From NCBI GenBank assembly GCA_050943675.1, contig JBMNPP010000060.1, positions 1-13,075 on the forward strand: DNA of 13,075 nucleotides. The letters run 5' to 3'. The notes under the pieces were generated by a model that did no database searches, was not told the DNA's origin, and saw only the letters and a list, made by a program, of their open reading frames with translations. This stretch comes from Brooklawnia sp050943675. GTDB taxonomy: Bacteria > Actinomycetota > Actinomycetes > Propionibacteriales > Propionibacteriaceae. The position numbers and the translations under genes were made by a program. Below, piece after piece: positions 7,274-13,075 of the stretch; position 1 is the first letter of the stretch; the number at the start of each line of letters is the position of its first letter.

Positions 7274-9358
7274 CTAACGTGTTGCCTCCACCATTTGACG
7301 TAGTTCCTTCTTGAGATCAGAAACTTCATCACGTAGCCGGGCCGCCAGTTCGAACTGCAGTTCGCCGGCGGCGTGGTGCATCTGCCCGGTCAGTTCCTGG
7401 ATCAACTCGGCCAACTCGTGGGCAGGCAGGTTGGCCGCGTCCAGATCACGTAGTCCGGTTGGCAACCCGGCAACCGGGCGTCCCTTGCCCTTGCCCTGTG
7501 CGACTGCCAGCCAGTCGGTATCGGCCTCTTCCCGGGCGATCATGTCGGTGATGTCGGCGATCTTCTTGCGCAACGGTGTCGGGTCGAGTCCATTGGCAGT
7601 GTTGTAGGCGACCTGCCTGGCCCGCCGCCGGTTGGTCTCGTCGATGGCGCTGGCCATCGAGGGGGTCACCTGATCGGCATACATGTGTACCTCACCCGAG
7701 ACGTTGCGGGCGGCCCTGCCGATGGTCTGGATCAGCGACCGCTCGGAACGCAGGAAGCCCTCCTTGTCGGCATCCAGGATGGCGACCAGGGAGACCTCGG
7801 GCAGGTCCAGGCCCTCGCGCAGCAGGTTGATACCGACCAGGACGTCGTAGTCCCCCAGCCGCAGCTCACGCAGCAACTCGACCCGCCGCAGGGTGTCCAC
7901 CTCGGAGTGCAGGTAACGGGTCCGCACGCCATGTTCCAGCAGGTAGTCGGTGAGGTCCTCTGCCATCTTCTTGGTCAGGGTGGTGACGAGCACGCGCTCA
8001 TCGCGCTCTACCCGGATCGAGATCTCGTGCATGAGGTCGTCGATCTGACCCCTGGTCGGTTTCACCACCACGTCGGGGTCGACCAGCCCGGTCGGCCGGA
8101 TGATCTGCTCGACGTGCCCGCTGGCCCGGGCCAGTTCGTAGGGCCCCGGGGTCGCCGAAGAATAGACGGTCTGCCCGATACGTTCGGTGAACTCCTCGAA
8201 ACGCAGCGGCCGGTTGTCCATGGCGCTGGGCAACCGGAACCCGTGCTCGACCAGGGTGCGTTTGCGGCTCATGTCGCCCTCGTACATGCCGCCGATCTGC
8301 GGAACTGTGACATGCGACTCGTCGATGACGAGCAGGAAGTCCTCGGGGAAGTAGTCCAGCAGGCAGTTCGGGGGCGTGCCCTGGCCGCGCGCGTCGATAT
8401 GGCGCGAATAGTTCTCGATGCCGGCACAGGTGCCGATCTGGCGCATCATCTCGAGGTCGTAGGTGGTGCGCATGCGCAGTCGCTGGGCCTCCAGCAGTTT
8501 GCCCTGCACCTCGAGTTCTGCAAGCCGGTCGGCCAGCTCGCCCTCGATACTGCTGATGGCCCGCTCCATGCGCTCGGGACCGGCAACATAATGCGAGGCC
8601 GGGAAGACGTACATCTCGTGGTCCTGGGTGACCAGTTCACCGGTCAACGGATGCATGGTCGAAAGGGCATCGATCTCGTCACCGAAGAATTCAACCCGGA
8701 CCGCGTGCTCCTCATACATCGGGAAGACCTCGAGGGTGTCCCCCCGCACCCGGAAGGTACCCCTGGTACCTGCCAGGTCGTTGCGGACATACTGCATGTC
8801 GACCAGTTTGTGCAGCAGCTCACCACGCTCCCACTCCTCGCCGACCCGCAACCGGAGCATCGAGTCGACATATTCCTGCGGGGTCCCCAGGCCGTAGATG
8901 GCCGAGACGGTGGCCACCACGATCACATCACGTCTGGTGAGCAGTGAATTGGTGGTGGAATAGCGCAGCCGCTCGACCTCTTCGTTGAGGCTGGAATCCT
9001 TCTCGATATAGGTGTCGGTCTGCGGGACGTACGCCTCGGGTTGGTAGTAGTCGTAGTAGCTGACGAAGTACTCGACTGCGTTCTCGGGGAAGAACTGGCG
9101 CAGTTCGGCTGCATACTGGGCCGCCAGCGTCTTGTTCGGCTGCATCACCAGGATCGGGCGCTGCACCCGTTCAGCGAGCCAGGCGACCGTCGCGGTCTTT
9201 CCGGTCCCGGTGGCACCCAGCAGGATCACATCCTGTTCACCGGCCGCCAGGCGACGCTCCAGTTCATCGATGGCGGCAGGCTGGTCGCCGGCCGGCTCGA
9301 AATCGGAGTGCACCTTGAAAGGTGCGACGCGGCGCGTGATCTCTTCGATTGGACGCAT
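7274..9358 (-). CDS. uvrB: UvrABC excinuclease subunit B (helicase-like damage verification)
   Basis: UvrB receives the lesion from UvrA, inserts a beta-hairpin between the strands and recruits UvrC. The 694-aa product is full length. Visible are Walker A GATGTGKT (48-55), the aromatic beta-hairpin region YFVSYYDYYQPEAYVP (97-112), the Walker B/motif II IDESH (345-349), the helicase motif VI block QTIGRAARN, GINLLREGLDLPEV upstream of it, and a C-terminal UVR domain (about 655-690) that pairs with UvrC. The ATG at 9358 was chosen. A TTG at 9364 is in frame, but TAGGCT (9370-9365) lies exactly 6 bases before the ATG, as in leaderless actinobacterial genes; the only ribosome-site-like sequence is an AGG inside it. 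The gene is 59 bp downstream of coaE on the same strand, so read-through is also likely. Confidence 0.98.
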   Translation of the reverse strand: MRPIEEITRRVAPFKVHSDFEPAGDQPAAIDELERRLAAGEQDVILLGATGTGKTATVAWLAERVQRPILVMQPNKTLAAQYAAELRQFFPENAVEYFVSYYDYYQPEAYVPQTDTYIEKDSSLNEEVERLRYSTTNSLLTRRDVIVVATVSAIYGLGTPQEYVDSMLRLRVGEEWERGELLHKLVDMQYVRNDLAGTRGTFRVRGDTLEVFPMYEEHAVRVEFFGDEIDALSTMHPLTGELVTQDHEMYVFPASHYVAGPERMERAISSIEGELADRLAELEVQGKLLEAQRLRMRTTYDLEMMRQIGTCAGIENYSRHIDARGQGTPPNCLLDYFPEDFLLVIDESHVTVPQIGGMYEGDMSRKRTLVEHGFRLPSAMDNRPLRFEEFTERIGQTVYSSATPGPYELARASGHVEQIIRPTGLVDPDVVVKPTRGQIDDLMHEISIRVERDERVLVTTLTKKMAEDLTDYLLEHGVRTRYLHSEVDTLRRVELLRELRLGDYDVLVGINLLREGLDLPEVSLVAILDADKEGFLRSERSLIQTIGRAARNVSGEVHMYADQVTPSMASAIDETNRRRARQVAYNTANGLDPTPLRKKIADITDMIAREEADTDWLAVAQGKGKGRPVAGLPTGLRDLDAANLPAHELAELIQELTGQMHHAAGELQFELAARLRDEVSDLKKELRQMVEATR

Positions 9359-9364
9359 GGGCAA

Positions 9365-9370
9365 AGCCTA
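9365..9370 (-). promoter_or_regulatory. possible -10 element of a leaderless uvrB transcript
   Basis: TAGGCT on the minus strand is followed by 6 bases and then the uvrB ATG, which places a +1 exactly at the A of the start codon. No SOS box or good -35 is seen in the 59-bp coaE-uvrB gap. Confidence 0.4.
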
Positions 9371-9417
9371 TGCGGGCATGCTGACACAACGCGTCCCGAA
9401 TGCTCCGCCGTGGGCGA

Positions 9418-10026
9418 TCAGCCGGGGCTCGCCCGGCCCCGGAGTTCAGCCCACAGGGCATCGACCTGGGCCGCCAGTTGCTGCCGGTTGCCGGAGTTGT
9501 CGATCACCCAGTCGGCCACTGCCAACCGCTCGGCCCGGGAGGCCTGCGCTGCCAGCCGGGCCCGGGCCTCATCGGGATCCAGATCGCTGCGGGCCATCAA
9601 CCGCGCCAATTGCTCGGCCGGCGGCAGATCGACCACCACCACCCCATCGAAGGCACCAGCCAGACCGCTCTCGACGAGCAACGGGATCACCGACACCACG
9701 ATCGCATCGGCCGGGGCTGCTGCGGCCAACTCGGCCCGCCGGGCCCGCACCGCCGGGTGGGTGATGGCGTTGAGGTCGGATCGGGCCTGCTCGTCACTGA
9801 AGACCAGGTCACCCAGCCGCTTGCGATCCAGCGCCCCCGACCCGTCAACCACCGCAGCGCCGAAACGCTCCACGATCGCCGCCAGCGCGGGAGTGCCGGG
9901 CTCCACCACTTCGCGGGCCAGCACATCGGAGTCGATCAGTACCGCGCCGTGCCTGGCCAGCATGCTGGCCACTGTCGACTTGCCCGAGGCGATGCCCCCG
10001 GTCAGCGCCACCGAGAGGGCCGGCAT
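9418..10026 (-). CDS. coaE: Dephospho-CoA kinase
   Basis: CoaE phosphorylates the 3'-hydroxyl of dephospho-CoA with ATP, the last step of coenzyme A synthesis. The 202-aa product matches the usual single-domain length (fused actinobacterial forms with a GrpB-like tail are longer). It shows the P-loop GGIASGKST (10-18), the IDSD acidic pair after strand 2 (31-34), the lid-region motif LVFSDEQARSDLNAITHPAVR, and VIPLLVESGL before the substrate region. The ATG at 10026 directly follows the TGA of the phosphorylase gene (TGA-G-ATG), so translation is probably coupled to it. The rpsA-coaE-uvrB order is a conserved actinobacterial arrangement, here with the phosphorylase gene inserted between rpsA and coaE. 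Confidence 0.96.
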   Translation of the reverse strand: MPALSVALTGGIASGKSTVASMLARHGAVLIDSDVLAREVVEPGTPALAAIVERFGAAVVDGSGALDRKRLGDLVFSDEQARSDLNAITHPAVRARRAELAAAAPADAIVVSVIPLLVESGLAGAFDGVVVVDLPPAEQLARLMARSDLDPDEARARLAAQASRAERLAVADWVIDNSGNRQQLAAQVDALWAELRGRASPG

Positions 10027-10027
10027 C

Positions 10028-10885
10028 TCAACCAGCCACGGACGACGCCGCATCGATCGCCATCCGCAGGGCAACCTCGTGCGAGTCGACCCCGAAATCA
10101 CGCGGGTCATAGCCGCCACCGGCCAGCGAATCAGCAGTGAACAGGATCTGGCCGAAGCGCACACCACGGAACCTGGCCCAGGCCGACCAGGCAGCACACT
10201 CCATCTCGACGGCGGCGCAGCCCTGCCCGATGCGTCGGTCGATGACTGCCGGGGTCTCGCGGTAGAAGCCATCAGTGGTCCACACCGGCACCTCAAGCAC
10301 CTTGTGGCCACGTCCGGCCACCGCGGCTGCACAGGCGGCGCGGACATCCGGGTCGGTCTGGACCCACATGCCCGGTGGCGCATAGTGGTAGCTGGTGCCC
10401 TCATCACGCAGCGCCCTGGTGGGCACCAGGAAGGTGCCCTCGCTGAAATCACGCAGGGCCCCGCACGAACCGACAGCGACGGCGATCCGAACCCCTCGCG
10501 CAGCCAGGTATTCGGCCACCATCACTGCAGCCGGGGCACCGATCGGTGCCTCGACGATTGCCACCTGGTGTCCATCACGTTCGGCCAGGTGGATCGGGTA
10601 GCTCGCGGTTACCAGGTCAACCGCACCGATCTGCGGCAACTGCTCGGCGGCGGCGTGTCTGGCGACCCCATCGCCGAGGATCGCCAACACTGCGCGGGCA
10701 GGCAGTTGCGCACCGGTCTGCGGCAACTGCTCGGCGGCGGCGTGTCTGGCGACCCCATCGCCGAGGATCGCCAACACTGCGCGGGCAGGCAGTTGCGCAC
10801 CGGTCTGCCCGGCCATCAGCGGCGAGATCACATCGGCGGGGTCATCATCATGGTCAAGGATCGGCCAGATCCCGGGTGTCAGCAT
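10028..10885 (-). CDS. Nucleoside phosphorylase family (PNP/UDP type) protein with internal duplication
   Basis: The 285-aa product belongs to the PNP/UDP phosphorylase-1 family, which cleaves nucleosides with phosphate to free base and ribose-1-phosphate. Supporting motifs are AILGDGVAR (equivalent of the phosphate-binding GDPxR loop), AVAVGSCGAL (135-144), TTDGFYRE (203-210, like SSDTFY of uridine phosphorylase) and VEMECAA (226-232, the ribose-binding ME motif). Substrate, purine or uridine, cannot be set. Residues 28-56 and 57-85 are identical copies, so the first strand and phosphate loop occur twice (GDGVAR at 42-47 and 71-76); without the repeat the protein would be about 256 aa. The second copy is in the native context, so activity may survive. 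The ATG at 10885 is chosen for AAGGAG 6 bases upstream. The gene follows the rpsA terminator and is joined to coaE. Confidence 0.88.
   Translation of the reverse strand: MLTPGIWPILDHDDDPADVISPLMAGQTGAQLPARAVLAILGDGVARHAAAEQLPQTGAQLPARAVLAILGDGVARHAAAEQLPQIGAVDLVTASYPIHLAERDGHQVAIVEAPIGAPAAVMVAEYLAARGVRIAVAVGSCGALRDFSEGTFLVPTRALRDEGTSYHYAPPGMWVQTDPDVRAACAAAVAGRGHKVLEVPVWTTDGFYRETPAVIDRRIGQGCAAVEMECAAWSAWARFRGVRFGQILFTADSLAGGGYDPRDFGVDSHEVALRMAIDAASSVAG
10630..10808. repeat. 87-bp perfect tandem duplication inside the phosphorylase gene
   Basis: Positions i and i+87 are identical from 10630 to 10721, giving two full copies plus 5 bases with no mismatch. The unit is 29 codons, so the frame is kept. 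The outer ends carry near-identical 13-mers, CGCACCGATCTGC (10622-10634) and CGCACCGGTCTGC (10796-10808), which suggests slippage between short direct repeats. The lack of any divergence points to a recent event or an assembly artefact. Confidence 0.97.
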
Positions 10886-10921
10886 CACTGGCTCCTTCAT
10901 GGCTGTGTGCCCATTCACGAC

Positions 10922-10927
10922 AGATTA
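10922..10927 (-). promoter_or_regulatory. possible -10 element for the phosphorylase-coaE unit
   Basis: TAATCT (TANNNT type) on the minus strand would place a start near 10915 and a leader of about 30 bases carrying the AAGGAG site (10897-10892). The upstream rpsA terminator makes a local promoter necessary. No clear -35 is seen. Confidence 0.3.
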
Positions 10928-10968
10928 CCGCCCTGCCGCAGAGGGGGGTGCCCGGGTGGAAATACCAC

Positions 10969-11006
10969 AAAAGGGGGCCCCGGACGCCAGTCCAGGGCCC
11001 CCTTTG
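10969..11006 (-). terminator. rpsA intrinsic terminator
   Basis: AAAGGGGGCCC (10970-10980) and GGGCCCCCTTT (10995-11005) form a perfect 11-bp stem. The loop can extend it with GGAC/GTCC. On the minus strand the stem ends in TTTT followed by GTGG, a standard intrinsic terminator 15 bases past the rpsA stop. Confidence 0.9.
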
Positions 11007-11020
11007 CAGGGTTGATCGAA

Positions 11021-12472
11021 TCAGTTGCTGCCAGTGAGCTTGTCGCGCAGTGCCTGCAGCGCCTCATCGGAGGCCAGCGAACCCTCGGCCGGCACATCCT
11101 CATGCACCGAGGAGTACTCGGTGGATGCCACCTGTGCAGCCTCGACGGCCGACTCCTCGGCCTCGGCGGCCTGCTTCTTGAGCGCGAGCCAGCGGGCCTG
11201 CGCCTCGGCGTACTGCGCCTCCCAGGCTGCCTGCTGCTCTTCGTAGCCGGGCTTCCACTCGTTGGTCTCCGGATCGAAGCCCTCGGGGTAGATGTAGTTG
11301 CCCTGGTCATCGTAGCTGGCAGTCATGCCGTACAGCGACGGGTCAAAGTCGTCGGCAGCCAGGTCGACGCCCAGGTTGGCCTGCTTGAGGCTCAACGAGA
11401 TGCGCCGACGGTCCAGGTCGATGTCGATGATCTTGACCATGACCTCGTCGTCCACCGACACCACCTGCTCGGGGATCTCGACATGGCGTTCGGCCAGCTC
11501 GGAGACGTGCACCAGACCCTCGATGCCATCCTCGACGCGCACGAACGCACCGAAGGGCACCAGCTTGGTGACCTTGCCGGGCACGATCTCGCCGATCTGG
11601 TGGGTCCGTGCGAACAGCTGCCACGGGTCTTCCTGGGTCGCCTTGAGCGACAGCGAAACCCGTTCGCGGTCGAGTTCGACGTCCTTCACCTCGACGGTGA
11701 CCGGCTGGCCAACCTCGACGACCTCGCTGGGATGGTCGATGTGCTTCCAGCTGAGCTCGGAGACGTGCACCAGACCGTCCACGCCGCCAAGGTCGACGAA
11801 GGCGCCGAAGTTGACGATCGAGGAAACCACACCCTTGCGGATCTGGCCCTTGGCGAGCTGGTGCAGGAAGGACTGGCGAACCTCGGACTGGGTCTGCTCG
11901 AGCCAGGCGCGCCGGCTGAGCACCACATTGTTGCGGTTCTTGTCCAGCTCGATGATCTTGGCCTCGAGCTCCTGGCCGACATAGGGCTGCAGGTCGCGGA
12001 CGCGGCGCATCTCGACCAGTGAGGCGGGCAGGAAGCCGCGCAGGCCGATGTCGACGATCAGGCCGCCCTTGACGACCTCGATGACGGTGCCGTTGACCAC
12101 ACCGTCCTCTTCCTTGATCTTCTCGATCGTCCCCCAGGCGCGCTCGTACTGCGCGCGCTTCTTGGACAGGATCAGACGGCCTTCCTTGTCCTCCTTCTGC
12201 TGGACGAGGGCTTCAACCTCGTCACCCACCTCGACGACGTCGAAGGGATCGACATCGTGTTTGATGGACAGTTCCTTGGAGGGGATGACGCCTTCAGTCT
12301 TGTAGCCGATGTCGAGGAGGACCTCGTCCCGATCTACCTTTACGACGGTGCCGGTGACGATGTCCCCGTCGTTGAAGTACTTGATTGTTGAATCGACCGC
12401 GGCCTCGAAGGCTTCCGGTGTGCCGATGTCGTCGATTGCGACCTTGTTCGAGGCCTCAGTGGAGGAGGTCAT
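11021..12472 (-). CDS. rpsA: 30S ribosomal protein S1
   Basis: S1 binds mRNA on the small subunit and aids initiation. The 483-aa product has four S1 OB-fold repeats at about 36-105, 124-189, 209-279 and 294-364; the third and fourth carry the classic NFGAFVDL/PFGAFVRV and DGLVHVSEL/EGLVHVSEL motifs. Four rather than six repeats and the length match actinobacterial RpsA. The C-terminal tail (about 365-483) is acidic, with an aromatic stretch (SLYGMTASYDDQGNYIYPEG) and an alanine-glutamate-rich segment, and is probably flexible. The ATG at 12472 is chosen because GGAG lies 9 bases upstream; an upstream in-frame ATG at 12520 would add 16 residues without a good ribosome site. It is transcribed alone up to its terminator and is divergent from the sortase-like gene. 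Confidence 0.97.
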   Translation of the reverse strand: MTSSTEASNKVAIDDIGTPEAFEAAVDSTIKYFNDGDIVTGTVVKVDRDEVLLDIGYKTEGVIPSKELSIKHDVDPFDVVEVGDEVEALVQQKEDKEGRLILSKKRAQYERAWGTIEKIKEEDGVVNGTVIEVVKGGLIVDIGLRGFLPASLVEMRRVRDLQPYVGQELEAKIIELDKNRNNVVLSRRAWLEQTQSEVRQSFLHQLAKGQIRKGVVSSIVNFGAFVDLGGVDGLVHVSELSWKHIDHPSEVVEVGQPVTVEVKDVELDRERVSLSLKATQEDPWQLFARTHQIGEIVPGKVTKLVPFGAFVRVEDGIEGLVHVSELAERHVEIPEQVVSVDDEVMVKIIDIDLDRRRISLSLKQANLGVDLAADDFDPSLYGMTASYDDQGNYIYPEGFDPETNEWKPGYEEQQAAWEAQYAEAQARWLALKKQAAEAEESAVEAAQVASTEYSSVHEDVPAEGSLASDEALQALRDKLTGSN

Positions 12473-12589
12473 GTAGTAGGGCTCCGATTGCTGGTGTAAG
12501 TGTTCGGTTCGATGCGTCATGATCAGTTGCGGTGGTCCCGCGCACGCCGCCCGCTAGGTCTGGGGCAACGCAGATCACAATGCCGTTCA

Positions 12590-12619
12590 AGAGTACTCGG
12601 GCCCAAGTTGGGGGGTCAA
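12590..12619 (-). promoter_or_regulatory. candidate rpsA promoter
   Basis: On the minus strand, TTGACC (12619-12614, 5 of 6 bases of the -35 consensus) and TACTCT (12595-12590, TANNNT -10) are separated by 18 bp. Transcription would begin near 12583, giving a leader of about 110 bases. It is the best vegetative-type promoter in the divergent gap, but only a pattern match. Confidence 0.4.
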
Positions 12620-12660
12620 TCCGGGGTGGGCTATGGACAGCTGCCCGCCCGAAACAAGAC

Positions 12661-12690
12661 CCTGGGGCCCAGGAGGATCTTTGCTATCGT
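12661..12690 (+). promoter_or_regulatory. candidate extended -10 promoter with overlapping palindrome, sortase-like gene
   Basis: TGCTATCGT (12682-12690) resembles an extended -10 and would start transcription about 53 bases before the ATG at 12750. A perfect inverted repeat CCTGGG-G-CCCAGG (12661-12673) covers the -35 position and could be an operator. Both are low-certainty pattern matches. Confidence 0.3.
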
Positions 12691-12749
12691 CTGTGCGGGT
12701 CAGCCGCACGGTGGACACCCATCCGACCATCGGGGGAGGACCGGAGGCG

Positions 12750-13075
12750 ATGACCAAACCCAGGACACTGATCGCCATCGGAGCGGTGGTTCTCGCCCTG
12801 TTGCTGGGTCTGCTCATCCATGGCCTGGTCCGCGAAAGGCCCAGCAGCCTCCCGCAGGCAGCCGACAGCCCACCTGCGGCCGCCCACTCCCCCAATGTGA
12901 CCCCGCTCGGCATCGATTGCCCCACCGACCCTGAGCCGATCACCGATCCGGTCCGCATCGAACTGGTCGGGCACGGCCTGGACATGCCCATAATCCAGGT
13001 CGGCCGGGACGCCGAGGGGGCGCCCGCCTCGCCACCCCCCTGATGCGGGCTACACGATCGCGTGGTGGCAGGAGG
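12750..13075 (+). pseudogene. Class-F-sortase-like N-terminal region, frameshifted at a C6 tract, cut by right edge
   Basis: From the ATG at 12750 (GGAGGA at 12735-12740, 9 bases upstream) a 97-codon frame runs to TGA at 13041-13043. It encodes a short basic N-terminus, one membrane helix (about 7-25, LIAIGAVVLALLLGLLIHGL), a proline/alanine-rich linker, then DPVRIELVGHGLDMPIIQVG, which resembles the first strands of class F sortases. The frame stops in a run of six C (13035-13040). Read with one C removed it continues as PPPDAGYTIAWWQE to the window end, the expected next sortase segment (…PP…AWW…GP). The catalytic His, Cys and Arg would lie outside the window. Either the gene is broken, the tract is phase-variable, or one C is a sequence error. 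The N-terminal anchor would place it at the outer face of the membrane. The family call rests on a short segment. Confidence 0.6.

Noticed and set aside
9041..12022. A 993-codon open frame on the plus strand.
   Set aside because: It is antisense to uvrB, coaE, the phosphorylase gene and rpsA, crosses their boundaries, and shows low-complexity composition with no domain. Long antisense frames are expected in GC-rich coding DNA.
12500..12934. Overlapping plus-strand frames starting at 12500 and 12532.
   Set aside because: They lie mostly in the rpsA leader and the divergent gap, lack good ribosome sites and domains, and the frame from 12750 has a membrane anchor and sortase-like sequence.
1..13075. 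CRISPR arrays, tRNA genes, transposases, toxin-antitoxin or phage-defence genes.
   Set aside because: No spaced repeats, cloverleaf sequences or matching protein motifs were seen on either strand; all long frames are accounted for by core genes.

Overview
This window looks like core chromosome of a high-GC actinobacterium. The evidence is GC-rich third codon positions, a mycothiol-dependent-type DinB enzyme, an actinobacterial UvrA zinc-site variant (C-x3-H), a four-domain RpsA with an actinobacterial C-terminal tail, and the gene order rpsA / coaE / uvrB / terC / metallo-beta-lactamase fold / uvrA / uvrC, which recalls the rpsA-coaE-uvrB...uvrA neighbourhood of Mycobacterium and Streptomyces. 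The sortase-like fragment at the right edge would fit a Propionibacteriaceae-like organism, but the family cannot be fixed from this sequence alone.

Layout, left to right. 1-1492 (-): uvrC, cut by the left edge. 1527-4475 (-): uvrA. 4582-5319 (+): a maleylpyruvate-isomerase-type mycothiol-dependent enzyme. 5373-6023 (+): a metallo-beta-lactamase fold hydrolase. 6035-6068: a hairpin between convergent genes. 6084-7049 (-): a TerC/Alx-type membrane protein whose leader (7076-7180) carries a yybP-ykoY-type (Mn2+-sensing) riboswitch. 7274-9358 (-): uvrB. 9418-10026 (-): coaE, one base after 10028-10885 (-), a nucleoside phosphorylase-family gene with a perfect 87-bp in-frame tandem duplication. 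10969-11006: the rpsA terminator. 11021-12472 (-): rpsA. 12750-13075 (+): the start of a class-F-sortase-like gene that appears frameshifted at a C6 tract and runs off the right edge.

Functionally, all three UvrABC excision-repair genes lie within about 9.4 kb on one strand. They are interleaved with translation (rpsA), coenzyme A synthesis (coaE), nucleoside salvage, metal homeostasis (terC) and a two-gene divergent unit that may handle thiol-linked or electrophilic metabolites. uvrB, uvrC and the hydrolase gene each have a TANNNT hexamer 6-7 bases before the ATG and no good Shine-Dalgarno sequence, which suggests leaderless mRNAs.

I see no new multi-gene system here. The items most worth a second look are the phosphorylase duplication, the sortase frameshift, the manganese-type riboswitch and the leaderless-looking starts. 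No tRNA, rRNA, CRISPR array, insertion sequence, attachment site or replication origin was seen.
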